This document shows positions 7,193 to 14,907 of a stretch of DNA of 64,000 nt, one piece after another. The stretch is from positions 248,001 through 312,000 of the forward strand of contig NZ_JACCBJ010000001.1 in the NCBI RefSeq assembly GCF_013408745.1, written 5' to 3'. Numbering within the stretch: position 1 is the first letter of the stretch; each line of letters starts with the position of its first letter. A program made the position numbers and the translations under genes. The notes below the pieces were generated by a model. It ran no database searches. It was not told the origin of the DNA and saw only the letters and a list, made by a program, of their open reading frames with translations. The stretch is from Leifsonia soli. Lineage in GTDB: Bacteria > Actinomycetota > Actinomycetes > Actinomycetales > Microbacteriaceae.

Positions 7193-8989
7193 TCAGCGTC
7201 CCGCGGCGTACCCCTGCTGGCCGCGGGGGTTGGCTGCGGCCGTGAGCACGCCGGTCTGCGGGTCGCGGCCGACCGACGACAGACGGCCGAGCGTCCAGTC
7301 GCCTGCGCGGGTGACGCGGTGGCCGCGCGCCTCCAGTCCCGCGATGACGTCGTCGCCGAGGCGATCCTCGACGACCGCGCCGGCCGGCTCCCAGGTGCGC
7401 GGCCAGAACGACTCCGCGATGGCCGTCGTGTGCAGCGCCGGCGCATCGATCGCCTGCTGCGGGGAGTAGCCGCCCACGATCGTGCGCAGCAGGTACAGCA
7501 GCTGCCACTGATCCTGCTGGTCGCCGCCGGGGGAGCCCAGCGCGGTCACGGGGACGCCGTCGCGCAGCACCAGCGTCGGCGTGAGCGTGGTCCGCGGTCG
7601 GCGGCCGGGCGTGAGCGTCGACGCCGATCCCTCCTCCAGCCAGGTCATCTGCAGGCGGGTGCCGAGGCAGAATCCCAGCTCCGGGATGGTCGGCGACGAC
7701 TGCAGCCAGCCGCCGGACGGCGTCGCCGAGACGATGTTGCCCCAGCGGTCGACCACATCGATGTGGCAGGTGTCGCCGCGGGTCTCGCCGGTCCGCGAGA
7801 CGGTCGGCTCGCCGACGCCCGCCGTCGTGACGCCGGACGGCGGGGTGTACGCGGTGCGCAGCGGCGGCGCGAAGGGCTCGCGGCCGGGCAGCGCGCCCGG
7901 ACGGAACCCGGTCGAGGCGCGATCGCCGATCAGGGCGCGGCGCTCGGCGGCGTAGGCGGGCGACAGCAGCGTGTCGAGCGGCACGTCGTCGTCGCCGAAG
8001 TAGGCGTCCCGGTCGGCATAGGCGAGCTTCTGCGCCTCCAGAATCGTGTGGGCGCCGAGCTCGGTGGACGGGTCGAGTCGGTCGTCGTCGAAGCCGTCCA
8101 GGATGGCGAGGGTCGCGAGCAGAGCGGGGCCCTGACCCCAGGCGGCCGTCTTCGCGATCGTGTGCCCGCGGAACTCCGAGGTGATCGCCGGTTCGTAGGA
8201 CGCCCGGTACGCCGCGAAGTCGGACGCGGCGATGACACCCGCGTGGTCGCCGCCGTCGGAGTGGCGGTGCGGCGTTCGCACGAACGCATCGACGGCCTGC
8301 GCGACGATTCCCGTCGCCCACTCCGTGCGCGCTGCCTCGATGCGCTCCTCCCGCCGCGCCGCGCCGTCGCCCGCGGCGATGAGGCGGCGCAGCACCCGCG
8401 CGTACGCCGGGTCGGTGATCAGCTCGCCGGGCTGCGGGATGCGGCCGCCCGGCATCCACCGCTCCGCCGACGTCGGCCAGTGCTCGGCGAACAGCGGTGC
8501 TACGCGCTCGATCGTCGCGCACACGCGTTCCAGCACGGGATGGCCGCCCTCCGCATAGCCGATCGCGAACGCGAGCACGTCCGCGAGCTCCCAGGTGCCG
8601 TGATCCTTCAGCAGCAGGAGCCACGCGTCCACGGCGCCCGGGACCGCCGCGGCCAGCGCGCCGGAACCCGGGACCAGCTCCAGTCCCTCGGCGAGGTAGT
8701 GCTCGCGGGTCGCCCCCGCGGGCGCCGGCCCCTGGCCCGAGAGCACGACCGGGGCCGGGTCGTCCGCCGTCGCGACGAGGGCGACGAGGTCGCCGCCCGG
8801 TCCGTTCAGGTGCGGCTCGACGACGTGCAGCACGAAGGCGCCGGCCGCCGCAGCGTCGAAGGCGTTGCCGCCGCGCTCCAGCACGGCCTGCGCGGCGGCC
8901 GTGGCGAGCCAGTGCGTCGACGCGCTCATTCCGAACGTGCCCTGGAGGGTGGGGCGCGTTGTGAACGCGGGAGGCGGCGTGAACGCCAT
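7193..8989 (-). CDS. gamma-glutamyltransferase family protein
   Basis: A 598-residue Ntn-hydrolase of the gamma-glutamyltranspeptidase family, which cleaves glutathione or other gamma-glutamyl compounds or acts on cephalosporin-type amides. The large-subunit features are clear (GGNAFDAAAA, GPGGD), and the autoprocessing threonine starting the small subunit is in GDTCHIDVVD. The C-terminal GSPGGDQQDQW motif forms the oxyanion region. There is no signal peptide, so it may act in the cytoplasm, as in the non-secreted YwrD-like branch. It follows the DUF1844 gene by 2 bp and is probably co-transcribed with it. Confidence 0.85.
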   Translation of the reverse strand: MAFTPPPAFTTRPTLQGTFGMSASTHWLATAAAQAVLERGGNAFDAAAAGAFVLHVVEPHLNGPGGDLVALVATADDPAPVVLSGQGPAPAGATREHYLAEGLELVPGSGALAAAVPGAVDAWLLLLKDHGTWELADVLAFAIGYAEGGHPVLERVCATIERVAPLFAEHWPTSAERWMPGGRIPQPGELITDPAYARVLRRLIAAGDGAARREERIEAARTEWATGIVAQAVDAFVRTPHRHSDGGDHAGVIAASDFAAYRASYEPAITSEFRGHTIAKTAAWGQGPALLATLAILDGFDDDRLDPSTELGAHTILEAQKLAYADRDAYFGDDDVPLDTLLSPAYAAERRALIGDRASTGFRPGALPGREPFAPPLRTAYTPPSGVTTAGVGEPTVSRTGETRGDTCHIDVVDRWGNIVSATPSGGWLQSSPTIPELGFCLGTRLQMTWLEEGSASTLTPGRRPRTTLTPTLVLRDGVPVTALGSPGGDQQDQWQLLYLLRTIVGGYSPQQAIDAPALHTTAIAESFWPRTWEPAGAVVEDRLGDDVIAGLEARGHRVTRAGDWTLGRLSSVGRDPQTGVLTAAANPRGQQGYAAGR

Positions 8990-8991
8990 GG

Positions 8992-9366
8992 TCAGCTGAC
9001 CGGGCCGGTGTACTTCTCGCCCGGCCCCTTGCCGATCTCGTCCGGGATCGCCGATGCCTCGCGGAAGGCCAGCTGCAGGGAGCGGAGGCCGTCGCGGAGG
9101 CTCCTGGCGTGCTGGTCGCCGACGTGCGGCGCGCTCGCCGTGACCAGGCCGGCGAGGGCGTCGATGAGCTTGCGGGCCTCATCCAGATCGGTCTGGTGCT
9201 CCGGGTCGTCCGCCAGCCCGCACTTGACGGCGGCGGCGCTCATCAGGTGCACCGCGGTGGTGGTGATCACCTCGACGGCGGGCACCTCGGCGATGTCGCG
9301 GGTGGCCTCGGCCACGCCGTCCTCGCCGTGGCCGGAGTCGTCGAAAGTGAAGGATGTGTCGCTCAC
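8992..9366 (-). CDS. DUF1844 family protein
   Basis: A 124-residue acidic protein with the DUF1844 core (TTAVHLMSAAAVKCGLADD, DEARKLIDALAGL). Its place divergent to infC is the normal actinobacterial location of this family. A GTG start at 9366 with AGAGGA 5-9 nt upstream is well supported. The function is unknown; family neighbours suggest a link to translation, but that is inference. Confidence 0.8.
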   Translation of the reverse strand: MSDTSFTFDDSGHGEDGVAEATRDIAEVPAVEVITTTAVHLMSAAAVKCGLADDPEHQTDLDEARKLIDALAGLVTASAPHVGDQHARSLRDGLRSLQLAFREASAIPDEIGKGPGEKYTGPVS

Positions 9367-9379
9367 TGCATTCCTCTGT

Positions 9380-9385
9380 TAGAAT
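9380..9385 (+). promoter_or_regulatory. -10 box of the infC-rpmI-rplT operon
   Basis: TAGAAT reads rightward in the divergent gap and would start a transcript near 9392 with a leader of about 240 nt before infC. No consensus -35 is seen 17 bp upstream. Confidence 0.5.
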
Positions 9386-9390
9386 CGTTG

Positions 9391-9633
9391 GGCTCCGGGA
9401 CTTCTGTCCCGGTACGAAAGTGGAGATTCCTCCCACCCGCGCTTGACCGTTTTCTAGGTTACCGGGTCGTTGCACTCCGCCACCGCGTGCGAACGCAGGG
9501 GTAGTCAGGGTGTTGTACCAGGCCTGTGATCCTCGGATCGCAGGCCGCGCTGGTGCGTGGAACCTCCTCTTTCGCCGGAACGTCACCGACGATCCGTGGC
9601 TCGCGAAGAATCGCTTGATCAGAGGAGACAGAC
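9391..9633 (+). promoter_or_regulatory. infC leader: structured 5' leader of the infC operon
   Basis: A gap of 267 bp has no gene but several strong stems: CCGGGAC/GTCCCGG with a four-base loop at 9395-9412, a GUGGAG/CUCCCAC stem just after it, and a 12-bp stem at 9521-9546 (GGCCTGTGATCC and its partner, one G-U pair, two-base loop) that ACCA/TGGT can extend across a bulge. The ribosome site AGAGGAGA stands before the ATC start. In other bacteria the infC-rpmI-rplT leader mediates feedback by L20 or IF3, so a similar role is a reasonable inference. Confidence 0.55.
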
Positions 9634-10289
<656 letters not shown>

Positions 10290-10290
<1 letters not shown>

Positions 10291-10484
10291 TGCCCAAGCA
10301 GAAGACCCACTCCGGCGCCAAGAAGCGCTTCAAGATCACCGGCAGCGGCAAGGTCATGAAGCAGCAGTCCGGTATGCGCCACAACCTGGAGCTCAAGTCC
10401 AGCCGTCGCACGCGCCGGCTGAACCAGGAGCAGGTCGTCCCCGAGGTGGACGCCAAGGTCATCCGCCGGATGCTCGGCAAGTAA
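10290..10484 (+). CDS. rpmI: 50S ribosomal protein L35
   Basis: The 64-residue basic protein has the L35 pattern ([21 protein letters not shown] ending RRMLGK, shown in part). Its ATG shares one base with the infC stop, which ties its translation to infC. It is incorporated in the large ribosomal subunit. Confidence 0.95.
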
Positions 10485-10527
10485 CTCGCCCGCTCAGATC
10501 TTTTATCAGCACTAAGGAAATCGACTA

Positions 10528-10920
10528 ATGGCAAGAGTGAAGAGGGCGGTCAACGCCCACAAGAAGCGTCGGGTCATCCTCGAGCGCGCCGAGGGCTACC
10601 GCGGTCAGCGGTCGCGCCTCTACCGCAAGGCCAAGGAGCAGGTCACCCACTCCCTCGTCTACGCGTACCGCGACCGTCGTCAGAAGAAGGGCGACTTCCG
10701 CCGTCTCTGGATCCAGCGGATCAACGCGGCGAGCCGCGCCAACGGCCTCACCTACAACCGCTTCATCCAGGGCCTGGGCCTGGCGGGCGTCGAGGTCGAC
10801 CGTCGCATCCTCGCCGACCTGGCCGTGAACGAGCCCGCGACCTTCGCGGCTCTCGTCGAGACCGCCAAGAAGGCGCTGCCGGCCGACACGTCGGCCCCGA
10901 AGGCGGACGCCGCCGCGTAA
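10528..10920 (+). CDS. rplT: 50S ribosomal protein L20
   Basis: The 130-residue protein carries the L20 core ([47 protein letters not shown]). L20 is an early 23S rRNA assembly protein and, in some bacteria, a repressor of its own operon. A short Ala/Pro/Lys-rich tail is added at the C terminus. The start has GGAAAT-type sequence upstream and lies 43 bp after rpmI. Confidence 0.95.
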   Translation: MARVKRAVNAHKKRRVILERAEGYRGQRSRLYRKAKEQVTHSLVYAYRDRRQKKGDFRRLWIQRINAASRANGLTYNRFIQGLGLAGVEVDRRILADLAVNEPATFAALVETAKKALPADTSAPKADAAA

Positions 10921-10933
10921 CACGCGCATCCAC

Positions 10934-10969
10934 GAACGGCCCGGTCGACTCACGTCGGCCGGGCCGTTC
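10934..10969 (+). terminator. terminator of the infC operon
   Basis: A perfect 11-bp stem (GAACGGCCCGG and its complement) closes a 14-nt loop 14 bp after the rplT stop, with a short TTCT on the 3' side. It may also serve the converging aldo/keto reductase gene. Confidence 0.8.
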
Positions 10970-10985
10970 TGCGTCTGTGCAGCGG

Positions 10986-11873
10986 TCAGTCGCCCGCGAT
11001 CGCGTCGAGCCGCTCGACCTGGTCGTCGGTGAGGCGCACGGAGCCGGCGGCCACGTTCTCCTCCAGGTGGGCGACGCTGCCGGTGCCGGGGATGAGCAGG
11101 ATGTCCGGTGCGTGCGCGAGCAGCCAGGCGAGGCCCACCTGCGCCGGCGTCGCGCCGGCCTCGGCGGCGACACTCCGCACCACCGCGTGGTCGGCGACCT
11201 TCGGCAGCCCGGGGAAGCCGCTGCCGAGCGGGAAGTACGGCACCCAGGCGATTCCTTCCGCGCGGCACAGGGCCACCATGTCCTCGAAGTCGCGGGTGAG
11301 CACGGAGTAGCCGTTCTGCACGCACGCGATGCCGGCGGGAAGCGCCCGCCGGACGGTGTCCACCCGGACGGCGCTCAGGCCGATCCCGCCGATGACGCCG
11401 GCGTCGCGCAGCGCCATGAGCTCGGCGAGCTGGTCGTCCAGATCGACGAGTTCGTCGTCGGGCACGGTGAGGCCCGGTCCGACCTCCGGGCGGCGCAGAT
11501 TGACGACGTCGAGATGGTCGCGACCGAGCGTGCGCAGGTTGGCGTGCACCTGATCCCGCAGCTCGTCGGGCCGCTGGGCGAGGGCGAGCGGAACCGGCGC
11601 ATCCACCCGCACGGCGCCGACCTTCGTGGCGACCGCGATCGCCGGGTCGTCGCCGAATGCCCGCCGGATGATGTCGTTCGAGACGCTGCGACCGTAGAAG
11701 TCGGCCGTGTCGAGGTGGTCGACGCCGAGCTCCGCCGCGCGATGGAGGAGCGCCGTTCCCGCCTCCGGCTCGTGCTCGAATCTCTCGAGGGCCATCGCGC
11801 CGTACCCGATGCGGGCGACCTCCCGGCCGCCCAACCGGTACACGCCGCCGGGTCGGATGCTGCTCGCGGTCAT
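10986..11873 (-). CDS. aldo/keto reductase
   Basis: A 295-residue NADPH-dependent oxidoreductase with the aldo/keto reductase barrel. The catalytic tyrosine is in HLDTADFYGRSVSND, and a C-terminal IPGTGSVAHLEEN segment fits the cofactor-binding loop. AGGAGG lies 5 nt before the ATG, giving a firm start. The gene is divergent from a TetR regulator and the gap holds two matching palindromes, so it is the likely regulated target. Substrate is unknown. Confidence 0.88.
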   Translation of the reverse strand: MTASSIRPGGVYRLGGREVARIGYGAMALERFEHEPEAGTALLHRAAELGVDHLDTADFYGRSVSNDIIRRAFGDDPAIAVATKVGAVRVDAPVPLALAQRPDELRDQVHANLRTLGRDHLDVVNLRRPEVGPGLTVPDDELVDLDDQLAELMALRDAGVIGGIGLSAVRVDTVRRALPAGIACVQNGYSVLTRDFEDMVALCRAEGIAWVPYFPLGSGFPGLPKVADHAVVRSVAAEAGATPAQVGLAWLLAHAPDILLIPGTGSVAHLEENVAAGSVRLTDDQVERLDAIAGD

Positions 11874-11896
11874 GGAACCTCCTACACTGGGATGAA

Positions 11897-11914
11897 AGCG
11901 GAGGAGCCTCCGCT
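11897..11914. promoter_or_regulatory. TetR operator 1 between aldo/keto reductase and regulator
   Basis: A perfect palindrome AGCGGAGG-AG-CCTCCGCT. It shares the GGAGG-N2-CCTCC core with a second site 37 bp away (centre to centre), as expected for two sites of one repressor. Confidence 0.65.
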
Positions 11915-11936
11915 ATTCCGACCGTAACACTTAACC

Positions 11937-11948
11937 GGAGGGACCTCC
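11937..11948. promoter_or_regulatory. TetR operator 2 overlapping the regulator's start region
   Basis: GGAGG-GA-CCTCC ends 3 bp before the TTG start of the tetR gene and contains its only candidate ribosome binding site (GGAGGG). Binding here would shut the regulator's own expression. Confidence 0.6.
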
Positions 11949-11951
11949 ACT

Positions 11952-12530
11952 TTGACGGAGACGCCGGCGCATCCCCGACGCCCGCGAGCGGATGCGGCGC
12001 GCAACCGCGCGGCCATCCTCGACGCGGCACGCGACGCACTGACGTCGTCGGGGGAGGACCCCGCGCTCGAAGCCATCGCACGCGCCGCGGGCGTGGGGAT
12101 CGGGACGCTGTACCGCAACTTCCCGACCAGGGAGGAGCTGGTGGCCGCGGTCTACGCGAGCGAGCTGGACGCCGTGCTCGGCACGGTGGGACCGCTGCTG
12201 GAGAGGATGCCGGCGGACGCGGCGCTGCGGGAGTTCATGCGCCGGTACGCCGGGTTCATCGCCACGAAGCGCGGAATGGCCGAGTCGGTCCGTGCCGGAG
12301 CCCTCCGCTCGGCCGCGGCGTCGGCCGACACGCGGCGCCGGGTCAACGAGGCGATCGGGCTCTTCCTCGCCGAGGGAGCTCAGCAGGGCGTGCTCCGTTC
12401 GGACGCCGTCGCCGACGACGTGACCGCCGCCATGATCGGGGTGTTCCTCTCGACGGCGCAGAGCTCCGACCCCGGTCAGGTGGACCGGCTGCTCGACCTG
12501 GTGGTGCGCGGCCTGCGGGTGGACGGGTGA
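11952..12530 (+). CDS. TetR family transcriptional regulator
   Basis: A 192-residue regulator whose N-terminal helix-turn-helix is textbook (RNRAAILDAARDALTSSG, LEAIARAAGVGIGTLYRNF). The start is a TTG preceded by GGAGGG; no ATG or GTG serves better. The C-terminal ligand domain is of ordinary length. It probably represses itself and the divergent aldo/keto reductase through the two GGAGG-N2-CCTCC sites. Confidence 0.88.
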   Translation: MTETPAHPRRPRADAARNRAAILDAARDALTSSGEDPALEAIARAAGVGIGTLYRNFPTREELVAAVYASELDAVLGTVGPLLERMPADAALREFMRRYAGFIATKRGMAESVRAGALRSAAASADTRRRVNEAIGLFLAEGAQQGVLRSDAVADDVTAAMIGVFLSTAQSSDPGQVDRLLDLVVRGLRVDG

Positions 12531-12551
12531 TCCGCCCGTAGCCCCGCGGGG

Positions 12552-12905
12552 TCAGTCGTCGGCGCCGTGGCCGCCTGAGCCGTGATCGTCGCCCGCGTCG
12601 TGACCGGCGGGATCATCCGCGCCGTGGCCGCCGGACCCGTGGTCGTCGCCGAGGTCATGGGCGGCCGGGTCGTCTGCGCCGTGGTCGTCGGGTGCCGGAA
12701 CCGATACCGCCGTGGGCGGATCGCTCGGCGTCGGGCGCTGAATACGGTCATCGAGCACCGGCGACGGTGTCCCGCTCTGGTGGACACTGTGGAGACGATC
12801 GTCTCCGCCGGCACCGGCCGTCGCGGCCACCGCCGCGGCCGTCCCGAGACCCAGGGCGACGACCGCCGCGCCGCCGATCCACGCCATCCTGATGCTGTTC
12901 CTCAT
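12552..12905 (-). CDS. secreted or anchored His/Asp-rich repeat protein
   Basis: The 117-residue protein has an N-terminal signal-like helix (MAWIGGAAVVALGLGTAAA region) followed by a Pro/Asp-rich linker and a C-terminal repeat block. A 19-residue unit beginning HGADDPA and ending DDHGSGG occurs twice and starts a third time at the very C terminus. The block consists almost only of Asp, His, Gly and Ala, which suggests binding of divalent metals such as zinc, nickel or copper outside the membrane. GGAGG lies upstream of the ATG. No known family is recognised. Confidence 0.7.
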   Translation of the reverse strand: MRNSIRMAWIGGAAVVALGLGTAAAVAATAGAGGDDRLHSVHQSGTPSPVLDDRIQRPTPSDPPTAVSVPAPDDHGADDPAAHDLGDDHGSGGHGADDPAGHDAGDDHGSGGHGADD

Positions 12906-12968
12906 CGTTCAGCCTCCATCCGTTCTCCCTTAACACGAGACGCGAGGCCGTCCGGATCACCGGCACCC

Positions 12969-12974
12969 TAAGCT
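12969..12974 (+). promoter_or_regulatory. -10 box of a leaderless trmH-type transcript
   Basis: TAAGCT is followed by six bases and the ATG at 12981, with no ribosome site between. Confidence 0.5.
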
Positions 12975-12980
12975 GGTGCC

Positions 12981-13781
12981 ATGCTGGACAACCCGCGCTC
13001 GCCGCGCGTCAGGGCCGTCGCCAAGCTCGCCAAGCGTCCCGCCCGTGCCGAGACGGGACTGTTCCTCCTCGAAGGGCCGCAGGCCGTTGAAGAGGCGCTC
13101 GCGTTCCGGCCGGAGCTCGTCGTCGACCTCTTCGCCACTCCGACGGCGCTCGAGCGGTATCCCGAGATCGCCCGCGCGGCGTCCGACGCCGGCATCGAGG
13201 TGGAGTTCGTCTCAGAGCACGTGCTGGATGCGATGGCCGACACTGTGACGCCCCAAGGCTTCGTCGCCGTCGCGCGCCAGTTCCCGACCTCGATCCGCGA
13301 CATCTTCGCCGGGTCTCCGCGGCTCGTCGCCGTGCTGGAGGAGGTGCGCGACCCGGGCAACGCCGGGACGATCATCCGCGCAGCCGACTCGGCCGGAGCG
13401 GATGCCGTGGTGCTGAGCGGCCGGACGGTCGACCTGTACAACCCCAAGGTGGTGCGGTCGACCACCGGCTCCCTGTTCCATCTGCCGGTCGCGGTGGGGG
13501 CCGACCTGGCCGACGTCGTCGGACGCGCGCACACCGCGGGCCTGCAGGTGCTCGCCGCCGACATCAAGGGGGAGGACCTCCTCTCCGCGCGCCGGGACGG
13601 CGAGCTCACCCGGCCGACCGCGTGGGTGTTCGGCAACGAGGCGCACGGGCTCGACGACGAGCTGCTCGGGCTGGTGGACCGCGTGGTCACCGTCCCGATC
13701 TACGGGAAGGCCGAGTCGATGAACCTGGCGACGGCCGCCTCGGTGTGCCTCTACGAGTCGGCGTTCGCGCAGCGCTCCTGA
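12981..13781 (+). CDS. TrmH/SpoU family RNA 2'-O-methyltransferase
   Basis: A 266-residue SPOUT methyltransferase. An N-terminal substrate-binding domain (LFLLEGPQAVEEAL) precedes the knotted domain with its three motifs: EEVRDPGNAGTIIRAADSAGAD, WVFGNEAHGL, and VPIYGKAESMNLATAASVCLYE (given in part). It methylates ribose 2'-OH in rRNA or tRNA using S-adenosylmethionine. Its place directly before pheS is usual in actinobacteria. Confidence 0.9.
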   Translation: MLDNPRSPRVRAVAKLAKRPARAETGLFLLEGPQAVEEALAFRPELVVDLFATPTALERYPEIARAASDAGIEVEFVSEHVLDAMADTVTPQGFVAVARQFPTSIRDIFAGSPRLVAVLEEVRDPGNAGTIIRAADSAGADAVVLSGRTVDLYNPKVVRSTTGSLFHLPVAVGADLADVVGRAHTAGLQVLAADIKGEDLLSARRDGELTRPTAWVFGNEAHGLDDELLGLVDRVVTVPIYGKAESMNLATAASVCLYESAFAQRS

Positions 13782-13866
13782 ACGGTCCTTCTCCACAGGC
13801 GGGCACCATCCACAGCCCGGGCTCCGCGCTGAGTCGACGCCGTCGCGCCGACTAGACTGGGTGACC

Positions 13867-14907
13867 GTGTCAGATTCCACGGAGATCACCGAATCCGCGG
13901 TCGAGTCGGCGGTCGGTGCGGCGCTCGCCGCGATCGATGCCGCGCACGACTCGACGGCGCTGAAGGCGGTGCGCCACGACCACACGGCCGAGGGTTCGCC
14001 GCTCGCCCGGCTGAACGCGAGCATCCGGTCGCTCCCCGGCGACCAGAAGGCGGCGGCCGGCAAGCTCGTCGGCGGTGCACGCGCACGCGTGAACCAGGCG
14101 TTCACCGCCAAGGAGGCCGAGATCGCCGCGGCGGAGGAGGCCGCGCAGCTCGCCGCCGAGACCGTCGACGTCACGGCGCTGCCCTCGCGCTGGACGCCGG
14201 GCGCCCGCCACCCGCTGAGCCTGCTCCAGGAGCGCATCGCCGACGTCTTCGTCGGGATGGGCTGGGAGGTCGCGGAGGGGCCGGAGCTCGAGAGCGAGTG
14301 GTACAACTTCGACGCCCTCAACTTCGACGCCGACCACCCGGCGCGCGCGATGCAGGACACCTTCTTCGTCGAGCCGACGGACGCGCACCTCGTGATGCGC
14401 ACGCACACCTCGCCGGTCCAGCTGCGTGCGCTGCTCGGCGACGACCTGCCCGTCTACCGGATCGCTCCCGGCCGCGTCTTCCGCACCGACGAGTTCGACG
14501 CGACGCACCTCCCGGTGTTCCACCAGACGGAGGGCATCGCGGTCGACAAGGGCCTCACCATGGCGCACCTGCGCGGAACGCTCGACCACTTCGTGAAGAC
14601 GCTGTTCGGCGACGAGGCGCGCGTGCGGCTGCGCCCCAACTACTTCCCGTTCACCGAGCCGAGCGCCGAGCTCGACCTGTGGCACCCCACCTTCACGGGC
14701 GGCGCCCGCTGGATCGAGTGGGGCGGCTGCGGCATGGTCAACCCCAACGTCCTGCGCTCCGCCGGGATCGACCCGGACGTCTACTCGGGCTTCGCGTTCG
14801 GGATGGGCGTCGAGCGCGCCCTGATGTTCCGCAACGACGTCAAGGACATGCGCGACATGGCCGAAGGCGATGTCCGTTTCTCCCAGCAGTTCGGAATGGT
14901 GGTCTGA
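13867..14907 (+). CDS. pheS: phenylalanyl-tRNA synthetase alpha subunit
   Basis: The 346-residue catalytic subunit of the alpha2-beta2 enzyme that charges tRNA-Phe. The N-terminal coiled coil is followed by class II motifs: motif 2 FRTDEFDATHLPVFHQTEG and motif 3 GFAFGMGVERALM. Two starts are possible, GTG 13861 and GTG 13867; a TAGACT box 8 nt before the second suggests a leaderless start there. Its stop overlaps pheT by one base, coupling the two subunits. Confidence 0.95.
   Translation: MSDSTEITESAVESAVGAALAAIDAAHDSTALKAVRHDHTAEGSPLARLNASIRSLPGDQKAAAGKLVGGARARVNQAFTAKEAEIAAAEEAAQLAAETVDVTALPSRWTPGARHPLSLLQERIADVFVGMGWEVAEGPELESEWYNFDALNFDADHPARAMQDTFFVEPTDAHLVMRTHTSPVQLRALLGDDLPVYRIAPGRVFRTDEFDATHLPVFHQTEGIAVDKGLTMAHLRGTLDHFVKTLFGDEARVRLRPNYFPFTEPSAELDLWHPTFTGGARWIEWGGCGMVNPNVLRSAGIDPDVYSGFAFGMGVERALMFRNDVKDMRDMAEGDVRFSQQFGMVV

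Noticed and set aside
4962..9182. Very long minus-strand open frame across amidase, decarboxylase and GGT genes
   Set aside because: Most of it is antisense to genes with clear catalytic motifs, and its translation is low-complexity Arg/Gly/Pro sequence typical of shadow frames in GC-rich DNA.
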